A DNA stretch of 64,000 bases from Citrus sinensis (Eukaryota; Streptophyta; Magnoliopsida; Sapindales; Rutaceae): positions 29,417,001 to 29,481,000 of the forward strand of contig NC_068564.1 in NCBI RefSeq assembly GCF_022201045.2, in the 5' to 3' direction. Below the pieces are notes generated by a model. The model had not been told where the DNA came from, did no database searches, and saw only the letters and a list, made by a program, of their open reading frames with translations. Made by a program: the position numbers and the translations under genes. Below, in pieces: positions 46,401-57,225 of this stretch; the stretch's first letter is position 1; each line of letters starts with the position of its first letter.

Positions 46401-49043
46401 TAAACAATTAATTTATTTAAATCTTATTCAATTTTAAATTTGATCGGTAGTAAAATCATTTTTATATTATATTTTTTTATTTACTTTGTGGATTTGATAG
46501 GATTAAAATTTTTTTACTTGCAAAGTAATTCCCAAAATGGTGAATTGGATATAGATTGGGTCAAATCTGCATCTGATCCGCAGACACATGGAGTGGATTT
46601 GGATTGAATTTCACTAATTCGTGGATTGGATTGAAAATTTTTAATCCGCAAAATTATGAATTGAACATGCATTGATGTCCAATCCGCAAGATCAGATTTG
46701 TAAACACCCCTAAAATCTATATATATGATCAATCAGTAATCAGAAACTTGTGCATCAAAAATCGCAGAGTTGGAGCAGGCAGCTGCGTTGAAATATTTGT
46801 ATGGATGGCTACGTCATCACCCGAAGTACGGGACAATTGCCCCCCCGGAGCTTTCTGATTCTTTGTATTATGCTGATGTAAGTATCTCTCAAAAGGAATG
46901 ACTTTTATTTTTCTCCAAGTTGACTGTGCCATCTAGAGTTGCTGATACTTTCGAGTTAATTTTCTCAACTTTCCCTGATAAGATTAATTTTGTTGGGTAG
47001 TATCGTAATTTAGTATATTACTTATAAAAGACACTTTGCAGAACAAATGAAGTTAAAACTGGAAAAGTTATGGTGAAACTCCTCAAAAATATGAGAAGTA
47101 TTAGTTTTACTGCAGGGGATTGATTAGTAAAAATTAGCTAACTAGTCAAAGTTGCTGATACCTCGGTATATGTACCTGCATTAAAGTATTAGTTCATAAA
47201 ATATATCTAAATTGCTAATCATATCCAAGTTTAGAATCAAGGAGATTTCCTCTCTATATATTGCATTAGTGACCACAAAACTCCATATAGATGATACAGG
47301 TCTGATTTTCTTGTATTACATCTGTTGATTTGCGGTATGCAGGTTGCTAGATTATTTGTTGAAGCTGCCCGTATGTCTCCCGAAGATGCTGATGTGCACA
47401 TAGTACTAGGTGTCTTGTACAACTTGTCTAGACAGTATGATAAAGCCATTGAGTCCTTCCAGACAGCTTTGAAACTGAAGCCACAAGATTACTCTCTTTG
47501 GAACAAACTTGGTGCAACACAAGCCAATAGTGTTCAAAGTGCTGATGCGATACTTGCTTATCAACGGGTAAGCCCTGCAATTAGCCCATCAAATTAAATG
47601 TTGTGAGAAATTTTGAGTATACTATTGTGCTTTATACTGCATTTCAATTAAAAGTTCTGAAGTTTGGATGCAAAAAGGTTATTGAAGTACAAAATTTTTG
47701 GCATGATCTCTGAACTGAGTAGAATAGAAAATTAGAAACGAATTCCGGTATGAAAACTAGTCATTCAGATAATTCTTAGATAAATGTTTTGGCCCATCCT
47801 GACATAATTTCTTCCATTTAACATGAATGTGATCTTTCTTTCTTTCCTATTTTTGGGTTTATCTCTATGTTTCCAGGCTTTAGATTTGAAGCCCAACTAT
47901 GTTCGTGCATGGGCAAACATGGGTATCAGCTATGCCAACCAGGTCTATTCCTATTCTTGATTCTTTATACAAATTGTGACTGTACCTTGCATTTGTTAGG
48001 AACTGAATAGATTGCACTCTTCTGATTCATTTATTCTTCTTCTATGCGAAAGTCTCTCTAGAAACCGATTTGTGTTTTATTTGCTGTTGATTAAAGTACA
48101 AGTTTTGCAGCTCTTTTGATGCAGCAGAATCTCATGTTACTGTTATTTTCAAGTTACGTATTGGCAATCCTGTATAGAATTTCTGTATTATCAATTAAAG
48201 ACACATAAATCACATGGAAATCTGTTTCTGGAATTACAGAATGAACTAATTGAAAAATAATTTTTCATTTTACTGCTATTGGAAACCTATGAACTTGTTT
48301 AGAATGATAGGGAACCAAATCGTCTCAAATATATGGGGAATTCACATGCTTTCCTGGGGATAATATAGCTTCAATTTGTTATTTTTCCTTTGTTACTGGT
48401 AAAATTTTTGTTAATATGAAACACTTGCTGGCTTGCAAACTATTGCTTCTGCACAAGTGCTGTCCTCTTCGTACATGAATGAGCAAAAGACAATGACATT
48501 TTGTATGATAACATTTTATTCGTGATTGTTTAGTTATTACATTTAACTTCATACTTTCAGTTTCTATGTCAAATTAATCTGTAAGATGATGCTACTGAAC
48601 ATCCCTTTTGTTTGATAATGACTTACCTTGAGATTTATGTCATTCTTCTTGATTATTCGAAATCTTTGAATTACTGCATTCATTTAAGTATTATGATATA
48701 TTGTTCAAGGGGAAAAAACTTGTACTAATCAATCAAAAATGTATACCTATTTTCGGAATATAGGGTATGTATGAGGAATCTGTTCGTTACTATGTCCGTG
48801 CACTCGCTATGAATCCCAAGGCAGATAATGCCTGGCAGTATTTGAGAATTTCTTTGAGGTATGCTGGTCGTTATCCTAATAGAGGGGATATATTCTGAGC
48901 TTATATATCGTTCAAACCTGAGGTTATTCAAATTTCATCCTTTTTTTTTTTTTTAAATCTGCAGTTCTGCTTCTAGAAATGATATGCTTGAAGCTTGTGA
49001 TTCACGGAATCTTGATGTTCTCCAAAAGGAATTCCCATTGTAA
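40299..49043 (+). CDS. PEX5: PEX5, peroxisomal PTS1 import receptor, 15 exons, 744 aa
   Basis: Exons: 40299-40418, 40672-40803, 40897-41044, 41203-41396, 41565-41816, 42223-42345, 42972-43139, 43716-43906, 44398-44644, 45390-45474, 46768-46877, 47343-47567, 47877-47942, 48764-48858, 48965-49043. All are in frame; intron 7 has a GC donor. The N-terminus carries Cys13 (MAMRELVTGGAAC), the likely conserved cysteine whose monoubiquitination recycles the receptor. The middle part contains nine WxxxF/Y motifs (WVAEY, WAHSF, WASEF, WASEY, WADEF twice, WVNEF, WAEEF, WANAY), which bind PEX14 and PEX13. The C-terminal half is a TPR array that grips the SKL-type signal, including NPENSEGWRLLGIAHAE, LGVLYNLSRQYDKAIESFQ and YVRAWANMGISYANQG. 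It carries matrix proteins from cytosol into peroxisomes. Confidence 0.96.
43140..43715 (+). other. GC-AG intron (PEX5 intron 7)
   Basis: The exon ends AATGAG and the intron starts GCAAGT, matching the GC-donor consensus. The acceptor is TTCTTAG at 43715. The nearest GT (four bases later) would shift the frame and hit a TGA within a few codons of exon 8. The GC join gives FARNE-LSRGPEGWADEF, as expected for PEX5. Confidence 0.88.
43325..43436 (+). repeat. Compound TG/TA/TACA microsatellite in PEX5 intron 7
   Basis: (TG)n, (TA)n of about fourteen units, (TACA)n and a second (TG)n follow in series over about 110 bp, about 190 bp after the GC donor. Confidence 0.95.
45949..46712 (+). mobile_element. 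Non-autonomous hAT-like element, 764 bp, in PEX5 intron 10
   Basis: Perfect 8-bp direct repeats AAATCTAT flank it at 45941-45948 and 46713-46720. Its ends are inverted: TAAGGGTGTTCA on the left and TAGGGGTGTTTA as the reverse complement of the right. The interior near both ends is packed with ATTGGATTGGAT and AATCCGC(A)A words, i.e. subterminal repeats. There is no transposase frame. The element accounts for about 60 percent of the 1.3-kb intron. Confidence 0.88.
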
Positions 49044-52000
49044 TCTGTATCTATTTTGAAGCAGTGGATTAATTGGTGATGGTTATAATGCTTAGTCCGA
49101 TTGGACGGCAGATCAAATGCCATCCATTTTGGTAAAACAGCCTCCAAGAGAGCTAGAAGCTGGAACGTGATACATGATTGTCAGCAATTAACAGCATTAA
49201 TTTTATACACAATTGGATGAGGTATTTTATGTAGTTCTTGAGCTTTCTCAAGCATAAGCGAAATAGTAGCAGGGGATTAGCCGCTTGTGGGTGAGAAAAA
49301 GTGATAAAGAGATCCAAGAAGCCACATGGCCTCGTAATGTAAAATAAATACACTATTGAGATATTACCATAATCTGATTGATGTACTTGTGTTGGCATGT
49401 AAGGTTACTGAGTGAGTGGATAGATGCTAGAGGGATTCGTCTACAATAATTTGGCTTCTCGTGACGGAAGCACATGTGCGCTCTACAGTGAAGATGAGGG
49501 GAGTACAACTGTGTACCCATTGCAACACTGATTGCTTCAATGTTTGTTACATTTCTTGCAATTAATGCACTGCAATGTCCTTATCTACAATGAAAGAAAA
49601 TTTTTCAATTTAAGTTTATTATAATGTACATGTATTATAAATAAATATAGGCTAAATGTTAGTGAGAGTATGTTCTCCAGCTTGGTAGACTAATACTGAA
49701 AGAGATTTGGATTTTTATTGCTTAAATGATGGGGATTTGACAGTCCATTAAAACAAAATTTGGGGTTCGGAGTGTTTTTTGGTCATTTAATAATACCTAA
49801 GGGTTGCTGAATGACCCTTTAGGGTTATTAAATGACCCTTTAGAACGAAATGCATGCCTAAAAGACTACTTAGTTGCAGACGAAGCGGACGGTTCTCTTC
49901 TTCTCCCAAAACTTGGGAAATATCTATAATAGGAGCACAAAAAGAGTAGAACCACCATTATGAGTTAGGATAGCTGTAGGACAGAGGCTTCATATGCTAC
50001 ATTTTTGGTCAACCCTTGGTAGGCCATTTTAATATTCTCTCCCAAAAATCATTTGGTTCGGATCTGAGTAAATATTTTGTTGCCCAGATGGGAGAAAGTG
50101 AGTGGACGAACCTCTGATTGCCTGTTACTTCTTGCACACGGTCCCATCTAGGCTCTAGCACGACCCTTGGCATGTCCCTAGCTATATGTATTCTCCCGAG
50201 TATATCATCATATCATGGAGCACAACATTGTTGCACTTCAACTCAATTTGTCAAAGTTTTCTTTAGTTTTTGATCCCTCAGCAAACTTAAGAGGTTTCCA
50301 ACCGAGAGCAGGGCTGTGCATCAAACAATGTTGTATCATAGATGTACAAATGATATTTCTCTGTTAACATCTTAATATATTCTTGAACAAAATTATGATA
50401 ACATTCACAGATAATAAAATATGTAGAGTTCATATATATATCATTGTCCCTTGGCACAAAATCTTGCATGCGTCCATTTGCTCCTTGCTTTCTTTCTTCT
50501 TTAAACGTTTTATAGCCTAAAGCTATAAACTAAAGGAAAATCTCTCATTGCAGATCCATGTCCATGTATAAATATGTGCTCTTTTTCCTGCAGTTGTTGT
50601 AATACTGTGGGGCGGGAATAAGACCAGTATGGAGGTTGATTCTTGCTGTTTCCTGATATCAAAAAGTGCTTTTGACAAATGCTCACATCACTTGTTTCAC
50701 CTAATACTTTGTACTATATATATATATCTCTTAATAATGCATTACATCAATCTGACTAGTTACTGTAGATAACTTTTTGGAAATTTTTATATTCGGGAAT
50801 GGTGGTTCTACGATTATCTTCAAACACTATTGAAGAAAGAACAGACATACAGCTCCATCCTGTGGTTCCTCATATTAAATGCATCTCTCGGAACAGGCAA
50901 GACATGATTGTGCATTCATGTTAATTAATGCCAGATGGAACATTATTACTTAGTAGTTCTTGTTCGATATATTTTACAGATTTTATCAATTAACTAAGGG
51001 TCCTATCATTTTCTTTTCAATTAATTACCGTCACTATCCCTTTCCCTGTCCACTGATGAAACGCAAAAATAAGGGAAGAGCCACCACTCATAAACCATTA
51101 GGACAAGTACTAGCATATATATGCTCATTAATTGTATAATATATAGTTGAAAGAAAACAAAAAATGTGTGATCATAAATTAACGATACAACTGTGCTTTG
51201 TGAGTTTCGACTGATTCTTCAATTGAGATCCACGAGTTGTAAAATAATTCTTGATCTCTCTCAGACCGCAACAGATCATACAATTAATAAAGAGTGGACT
51301 TGGTAATGAGAATCATCAAAGATTTGAGGAGGCACCCACTAAGCATAAACAAGTATAAATCTACAGGGAATATCCTTGTCATAGCAAATGAGCATCATGC
51401 GAATATATAATTAAATAAGAAAGCCAAAACGAATAATTTGTGGCAGCAAGTGAACCAAACTTAATGCATCACAACAGATCTACATATCATTGCAATTATT
51501 GCAAAAAGGGAGTATGGCACGGGGAGTAGAGAATGAGTATCATCAATTAAAGTTGCTATAGTATATATAGTAGTGTCTCATCATGTAAACAAAGACAAAA
51601 CCAAGAGGCAAGTTAAGTCTGAATCAAATAGAAACATCAATAGACATAGAAAGATAGATACAGATAGATGGATGGGTTGATGATTCTGTCAAAACAAAAC
51701 AAGCCATGCGTGCACCAACCAAACCCTAGGTAGCCTTCTGATCACACGCAAGCTAGCTCTATAATTTTCATCGTTGTCAGATATATACACATCAAAGCAG
51801 TGAAACCTAAAAGCATCTATATATTCACTATCAATTATCGTCATGTACATTACTAACCAAGCAAGGAGATAGCGAGGAGGAAGATAGAATATTAATTAGT
51901 GGTCCATGCAATAAACAAGATGATGAATTAAAATTTACAGAACACGAGAGATCCCTAGGAAGGGAATAGGGTTTTGCAAATGCATGGTGATATAGGAGGC

Positions 52001-53032
52001 AAGGTGAACATGAAAAGGGCTTAATTTGTGAACTTTGATGGTTTTGTTGAGGGGACAAAAGGCAGAAATTAGGGCAACACATATATTAAATTAAAGAGAC
52101 ATCAACGGGTATATACACGTAGATACTTAATTTGCGCATGTCTCAGAAAACTAGAACCCTCATGCATTTTGATGATCCCTTCATTGAGAGCACAAGGGAA
52201 TTTTGGGGAACAAAGAAGGCAACAATAACACTATTTCATTTCATCATTAAATTATTTTATAAATAATACGAGCGAGAATAAAGAGGATAAGACAGCGGAT
52301 ATAATTAATTAAATTTACTTATAATAAAATCGACCCAACTGAAGCAGCATTAACATAAAATATTTACAAATATTGTCTAAAGCAAAAACCAAACCAACAA
52401 CCGTCCGTCTAGAGGAAGATGGTGCCTCAAACTTTAAATGGAATATTAATTAATTATGTTGATCATGAAACATCTCACATCGCTCTTGTTACCCATCGCA
52501 GGCCAAGAGGATTTGGTTACAGAATTAATTTAATTAAGCCAAAAAAAGTTTTATACTATAAAAAGGGATAATTAAGAAGACAAATAAAGAGAAAGAAAAT
52601 GTCAACGAAACCAACTATAAAAATTATAAGAGGTAGCAAGTCACATACACATGTAGTTTCAGCTCCCCGAAAAGAACCAACGGAGGGCGCATAGTGAGTG
52701 AAGCCACAACCCGCAGCACCAGCAGCAGCGAGAAACTTGGGCTGCTTTTAACTTCTTCAAAAAATAATTTCATGCAAAGACAACAACTTGCTACAGCCAG
52801 CTAACTGAGGATCTTGAGATCGCGTTTGATCATTTGTTGTGCTCAAACTGAATTGAAGCAAGTAGCTACAGAAGCAAAAAGGGTCTCAATATATCCCCTC
52901 GTACTTTATTTTAATCTCATTTATTTATTTATTTTTGGTTGGGGTAAGTGGGTGGGTGAGGATTTGGTCATAATTTAGGGCATAATAATTGACTCAAATA
53001 ATAGATATATGTATATTTATATATATAAGGAT
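49044..53032. other. PEX5 3' UTR and long gene-free region 3' of LAS
   Basis: PEX5 3' UTR probably ends before about 49650. The remaining about 3.4 kb contains no supported gene. Because LAS is on the minus strand, this is its 3' flank. A 3' cis-regulatory region has been reported to control leaf-axil expression of Arabidopsis LAS, so conserved noncoding sequence may be present here, but I cannot identify it by eye. A small tandem phrase TGACCCTTTAG occurs twice near 49813-49845. Confidence 0.45.
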
Positions 53033-54406
53033 TTAGTGCCAGGAAGAGACAGAGAAAAGGGCACGATTCTGCCAACCTAGGAACAAAGAATTATTAAGAA
53101 TCTGAAGCTGGTAACCTTCTGAAGGATAATGGAGTCTTAACAGCAGTTTAGCTTGAGACAAAGCATAACCACTCAAAGGAACGTTGCTATAACCGCAGCT
53201 CCGAAGTATCATCTCCCACGAATCAAACCTCTCGTGTCTTTCTTTTCTATTCTCCCCCTCAGTCGCCACTATCTCCACTATCTCCCTTCCAAACCATACC
53301 TGCTCAACCGCCAGCCTCTCCCTGCTGTTTGGTGGCAACGTAGCCTCCAGCGAGTCAAATATGGCCCCGTAATGATCCACTGCCTCTACGAATCTTTGTA
53401 AAAACACCGGGTGATTATGGCTGGCTTCTCTTTCAGCTATGGTCACCACTCTGGGGTTTAAGGCCTTGATTTTGTGGAGAAACAAACGCAGGTCTCGCGT
53501 GTCGTGATCTTTAAGAAGCTTGTGGAGGAACAACATGCAGTTGATTGCCAAGGTCTCACCTGGGAGAATCGTCAAGGCTGAGGGAAGACAAAAAGCTACG
53601 GAAGTTGGATCATCGTTCATGAGGAGGAGAGGGTGGAATTGGAATCTGAGGCCGAGTGATTGTGCAAACTTTAGAAGCCGTTCGCCTGTTCTTTGAAGGA
53701 TTTCTATGTCGTGGCCGGTGCCGGTGATTCGAAGCATGGGAGGAGGCTGGAGCATATTGGAATTTTTGAAACGCTCGACTAGGGCTTGCATAAGAGGAGG
53801 CCACTGGACTCCATGCATGATGTCAAAGTCAAGGATGTGTATGGACTGTTGCCCTACTTGTAAAGATTCTAATATTGCTTGGTTGGCTGTGAGGTGACTG
53901 AATCGTATGAATGGTGTTATTTGATTAAGTGACAAGTAGCAGGATTGAAGAGCATTTCTGTCGTTGTAAGTAGTGGTATTATAAGGTAGTGTTGTTGCGG
54001 TGGTAGTGGTAGTGATGTTCATCATTAAGAGGGTGGCGTTGGCGTGGTGCAGATTGAGGCGAAGGGAAAGGGCTCTGATGAATTGATGGACTAATCTTTC
54101 GATGGAGTCGCCGTAAGGGGAAGAGTTGGCGGATAAAATGGAAATAAGGCGGTGAGCGGCGGAGAAGTCTGCCTGCGAAAAAAGCTCTGCGCAGCTTATC
54201 AGTAACTGCCGCATGTGGATTGCTGGAGGAGAGTTCATTAACCCTCCTACTCTTGATGATGATGATGAATATTGATGATGAGATTGATGAAGTGGCTGAT
54301 GATGCTGCAGCATCAGATCCGACGACGAAGCCGCAGCAGCCAAGGGATCTTCTTCTTGTTGCTGATCATGACGGGAAGAGGTGGTATTGTTCAAAGACCC
54401 AAGCAT
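53033..54406 (-). CDS. LAS: LATERAL SUPPRESSOR-type GRAS transcription regulator, intronless, 457 aa
   Basis: One continuous frame. A variable Ser/Gln/His-rich N-terminus (1-60) precedes a complete GRAS domain: LHR1 from about 64 (IHMRQLLISCAELFSQADFSAA), VHIID-type core IHILDFD (189-195), PFYRE-type segment around 338-355 and SAW motif to the C-terminal SSWH. The MRQLLISCAEL start, HGVQWPPLMQAL and the C-terminus LGWQNRALFSVSSW match the LAS/tomato Ls/rice MOC1 branch. Length fits (Arabidopsis LAS is about 445 aa). In that branch the gene is needed to keep axil cells meristematic so that lateral shoots form. A Thr-rich insertion (ITTTTTATTL, then NTTTYN; about 131-146) sits between LHR1 and VHIID. 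Intronless, as usual for the branch. Confidence 0.95.
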   Translation of the reverse strand: MLGSLNNTTSSRHDQQQEEDPLAAAASSSDLMLQHHQPLHQSHHQYSSSSSRVGGLMNSPPAIHMRQLLISCAELFSQADFSAAHRLISILSANSSPYGDSIERLVHQFIRALSLRLNLHHANATLLMMNITTTTTATTLPYNTTTYNDRNALQSCYLSLNQITPFIRFSHLTANQAILESLQVGQQSIHILDFDIMHGVQWPPLMQALVERFKNSNMLQPPPMLRITGTGHDIEILQRTGERLLKFAQSLGLRFQFHPLLLMNDDPTSVAFCLPSALTILPGETLAINCMLFLHKLLKDHDTRDLRLFLHKIKALNPRVVTIAEREASHNHPVFLQRFVEAVDHYGAIFDSLEATLPPNSRERLAVEQVWFGREIVEIVATEGENRKERHERFDSWEMILRSCGYSNVPLSGYALSQAKLLLRLHYPSEGYQLQILNNSLFLGWQNRALFSVSSWH

Positions 54407-54540
54407 ATTTGATTTGTGTGTCTCTCTTATTTTGATCAGCAGGGCTAGCTAGCAAGAGGTGTGTGTCTTCTCAAAATGAATGTGAAAAGCTAAAAGAATG
54501 TACAAGATTTGGATTCATTTTTGGTTTAGGGGAATACAAT

Positions 54541-54555
54541 GGTATTATATATTAA
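54541..54555 (-). promoter_or_regulatory. Probable TATA box of LAS
   Basis: On the minus strand TTAATATATAATA lies about 140-150 bp upstream of the start codon at 54406, a sensible distance for a TATA box with a roughly 110-nt leader. Positioning is by inspection only. Confidence 0.45.
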
Positions 54556-57194
54556 GCTGTGGTTGTGATGATAAAGAAGAAACTGTTTGTATGAGCCAAC
54601 ATAATCTGCCCTGCCCAAGAAAGTTTATAACAGGGAGGCAAGAGAAGTGACACTGGTAGTAGTTAGTAATAGCTCTAGCTCTAAACTTTAAAGCAGCAGA
54701 CTCTTGCTCATTTTCTTGCCCTCCTCACTCCCCCACAACAGAAATCCATGCTTTTTTTTTTTATAATTATTTTAATTTCGAATTAATATAGGAAGCCTAT
54801 GTTGTGGATGTGGGTGTAAGTAAACAAGTCGGCAAAGTCAAACAGAATCTCTCAACCCGGTCCAATACTCATTTTCTCATTCTTAATTATTGCTGAGAAT
54901 ACGAGTACATTTGCAAACTTACGAAATGATGATATAAAGTTTTTATTTTAATTTATGTGATAAACATGTGTTCTATATACAAATATTACTATAGGATGGA
55001 GAAATGATAAGTAGAAAAAAAAAATGTATATTAGAGACGAAACAATTATATCAAAGATGTATGATGTGGTACTTTTGATGCAGTTTTTCTCAAAAAATAA
55101 GTAATTACTTAACTTATGACACTTTATTAATAATTATGTCATTTACGTACCACAATCGAATACAATTTTTTTTTATATATCTCAACTATATATACATGAC
55201 ATTAAATTATGTGAATACGTATATAGAAATCTAATCAGGTACATGTTGTCACACACATTAATATGTGTGACAGGCCATATGTCACCTGATACATTTATAT
55301 ATGTGTGTTTGTGTACTATCTAAATTTTATGCATAGTTTTCATTAGGGAAATTATATCCCTCATTAGCGGAGATTGAATCTTTAAGACTTGGGTAAAAGT
55401 GAGATTGAATGTTGATTTAACCATATAAGGCATGGACAATTTAAGTCCACAAATTTATATTTAAAATTACAGTCAAATTCACCCACAAATAAGTCCATAC
55501 AACTATATAAAATTTAGACAACTTTCAATTCTTTAATTAACTTTTGAGTATAAGTTAGTTGTATTAACTTCTATTATTTTTCCTTTAACTTTATATGATA
55601 GTACTAACTTCATATGTCCATTGAACATCGTAATGACACTTTAGATCCAATTTGGTGATGAACTGATGATACCCATTATGAAACAACTTGACTTCTTTAG
55701 TATGAAATAAATGTTACAAATTGAATAAATAATTGATTTTGATTTTGATTTTTATGCGTACTTCCTTTTAATTTTTCTGTTAGGTTTATGAAGGCGTGTG
55801 TTCCAATTGTTTTGAAGCTGTAAAAGAAGAGGGAATAAATCGATTAGTTGTCTTGGGCCTACGTAATATCGTTCTTTAATTAACTGACAAGTCATCTTGG
55901 TCTCACATGGAGATGCGAAATCCCTGTGAAATAATGCGGGATTAGAAACATTGGTATGTCAAATACCATTTCTCTTGAGAAACCCCACTCGGGATTTGGA
56001 GCCGATCGAGAAGCAAGTTGCTTCTTCCCTTTTTCGACATGAAACATACACTACATATCAAAATGGGAAACTCAAAGTAGGGCTCCTTACCAAACCAATA
56101 ACAATCAAGAATGAGAATCTTTATTGTAGAGCTAGAGCTAGGTTGTTATTTAATTCTATCATTCTTAAGTTGGGGTATATTCACAAGCAATGCTTTTTTT
56201 TTTTTTTTTTTTCAACGTCCCCCTACTCTCCGCTAAAAAATTTTAATTTTGCTACCACTCAAAGTTTTTCTATTATTAAGAGTGGAAAGTAGGGATGGGT
56301 GGATTTATTTAACAACATTGGACAACCGTCATTCTCTTCATCTTTTATGAGTTCAAGAGTTTGATAATAACTCTTAATAGATACCTATCATGCCATTACA
56401 GAACTATTAATTATTGAGTTTGGCAACATTTCTCAAATTTTGTTTTAAAATATGCATATAAAATGAGATGTTACATGACATATTAGACAGTAAATAATTT
56501 ACAATTTCAATGTATTGAATGTTAGAGTTGGCGTTACTTAAAAAGAGAGAGAATAAAATCTTTAGTATATAAGAGATGATACAATCAACTATTACATGTG
56601 TGACATGTATAGTTAATCTTAATATAACTATTAGTTACATGTTGGTTTTAAATAAATGAATACATATTATAATATCATTTGTTTGTTACATAACTGACGT
56701 GACATTCTTTACGTATTTAAAAATTTCTCAAGAGAGAGATAAGCAAAATCATTCTTAATTATCATATATACAAAAGTAATTCTTACGTTAGTTTTCTTAA
56801 CCTTAAGTTCCAAATTAGCATTTTCTCTCTCAATCCATTGTCTAACACGGTAAATTTTTTAAACTTCATGATATCTTATATAAATCACATGATAAACCAA
56901 AGTTAATTAACAGGTTAACGATACGATACGTAACATACAATTAAAATGCGTCAAAATACCGGGGGACGCCTGATTACCTTGTTTCTCAAGTGATAAATAT
57001 GATTGTGGTGGTAGGTGGTAATAAGTTGATCGATATTTATAGGGAAGGAGAAGGAGAATGTTTCTCATATTTCCAAATGAATCTGTTAGAAATGGCATTT
57101 AATTTGCGCATTTAATAGTTACTATGTAAGTGTTGCACATGAGACACCAGATCTGTTTCAGCATTTATTATGCTGGCATGGTGGAGTTGAGCAG

Positions 57195-57225
<31 letters not shown>

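Noticed and set aside
55951-56292. 113-codon plus-strand frame
   Set aside because: It runs through a 20-base T tract giving poly-Phe, and has no family features.
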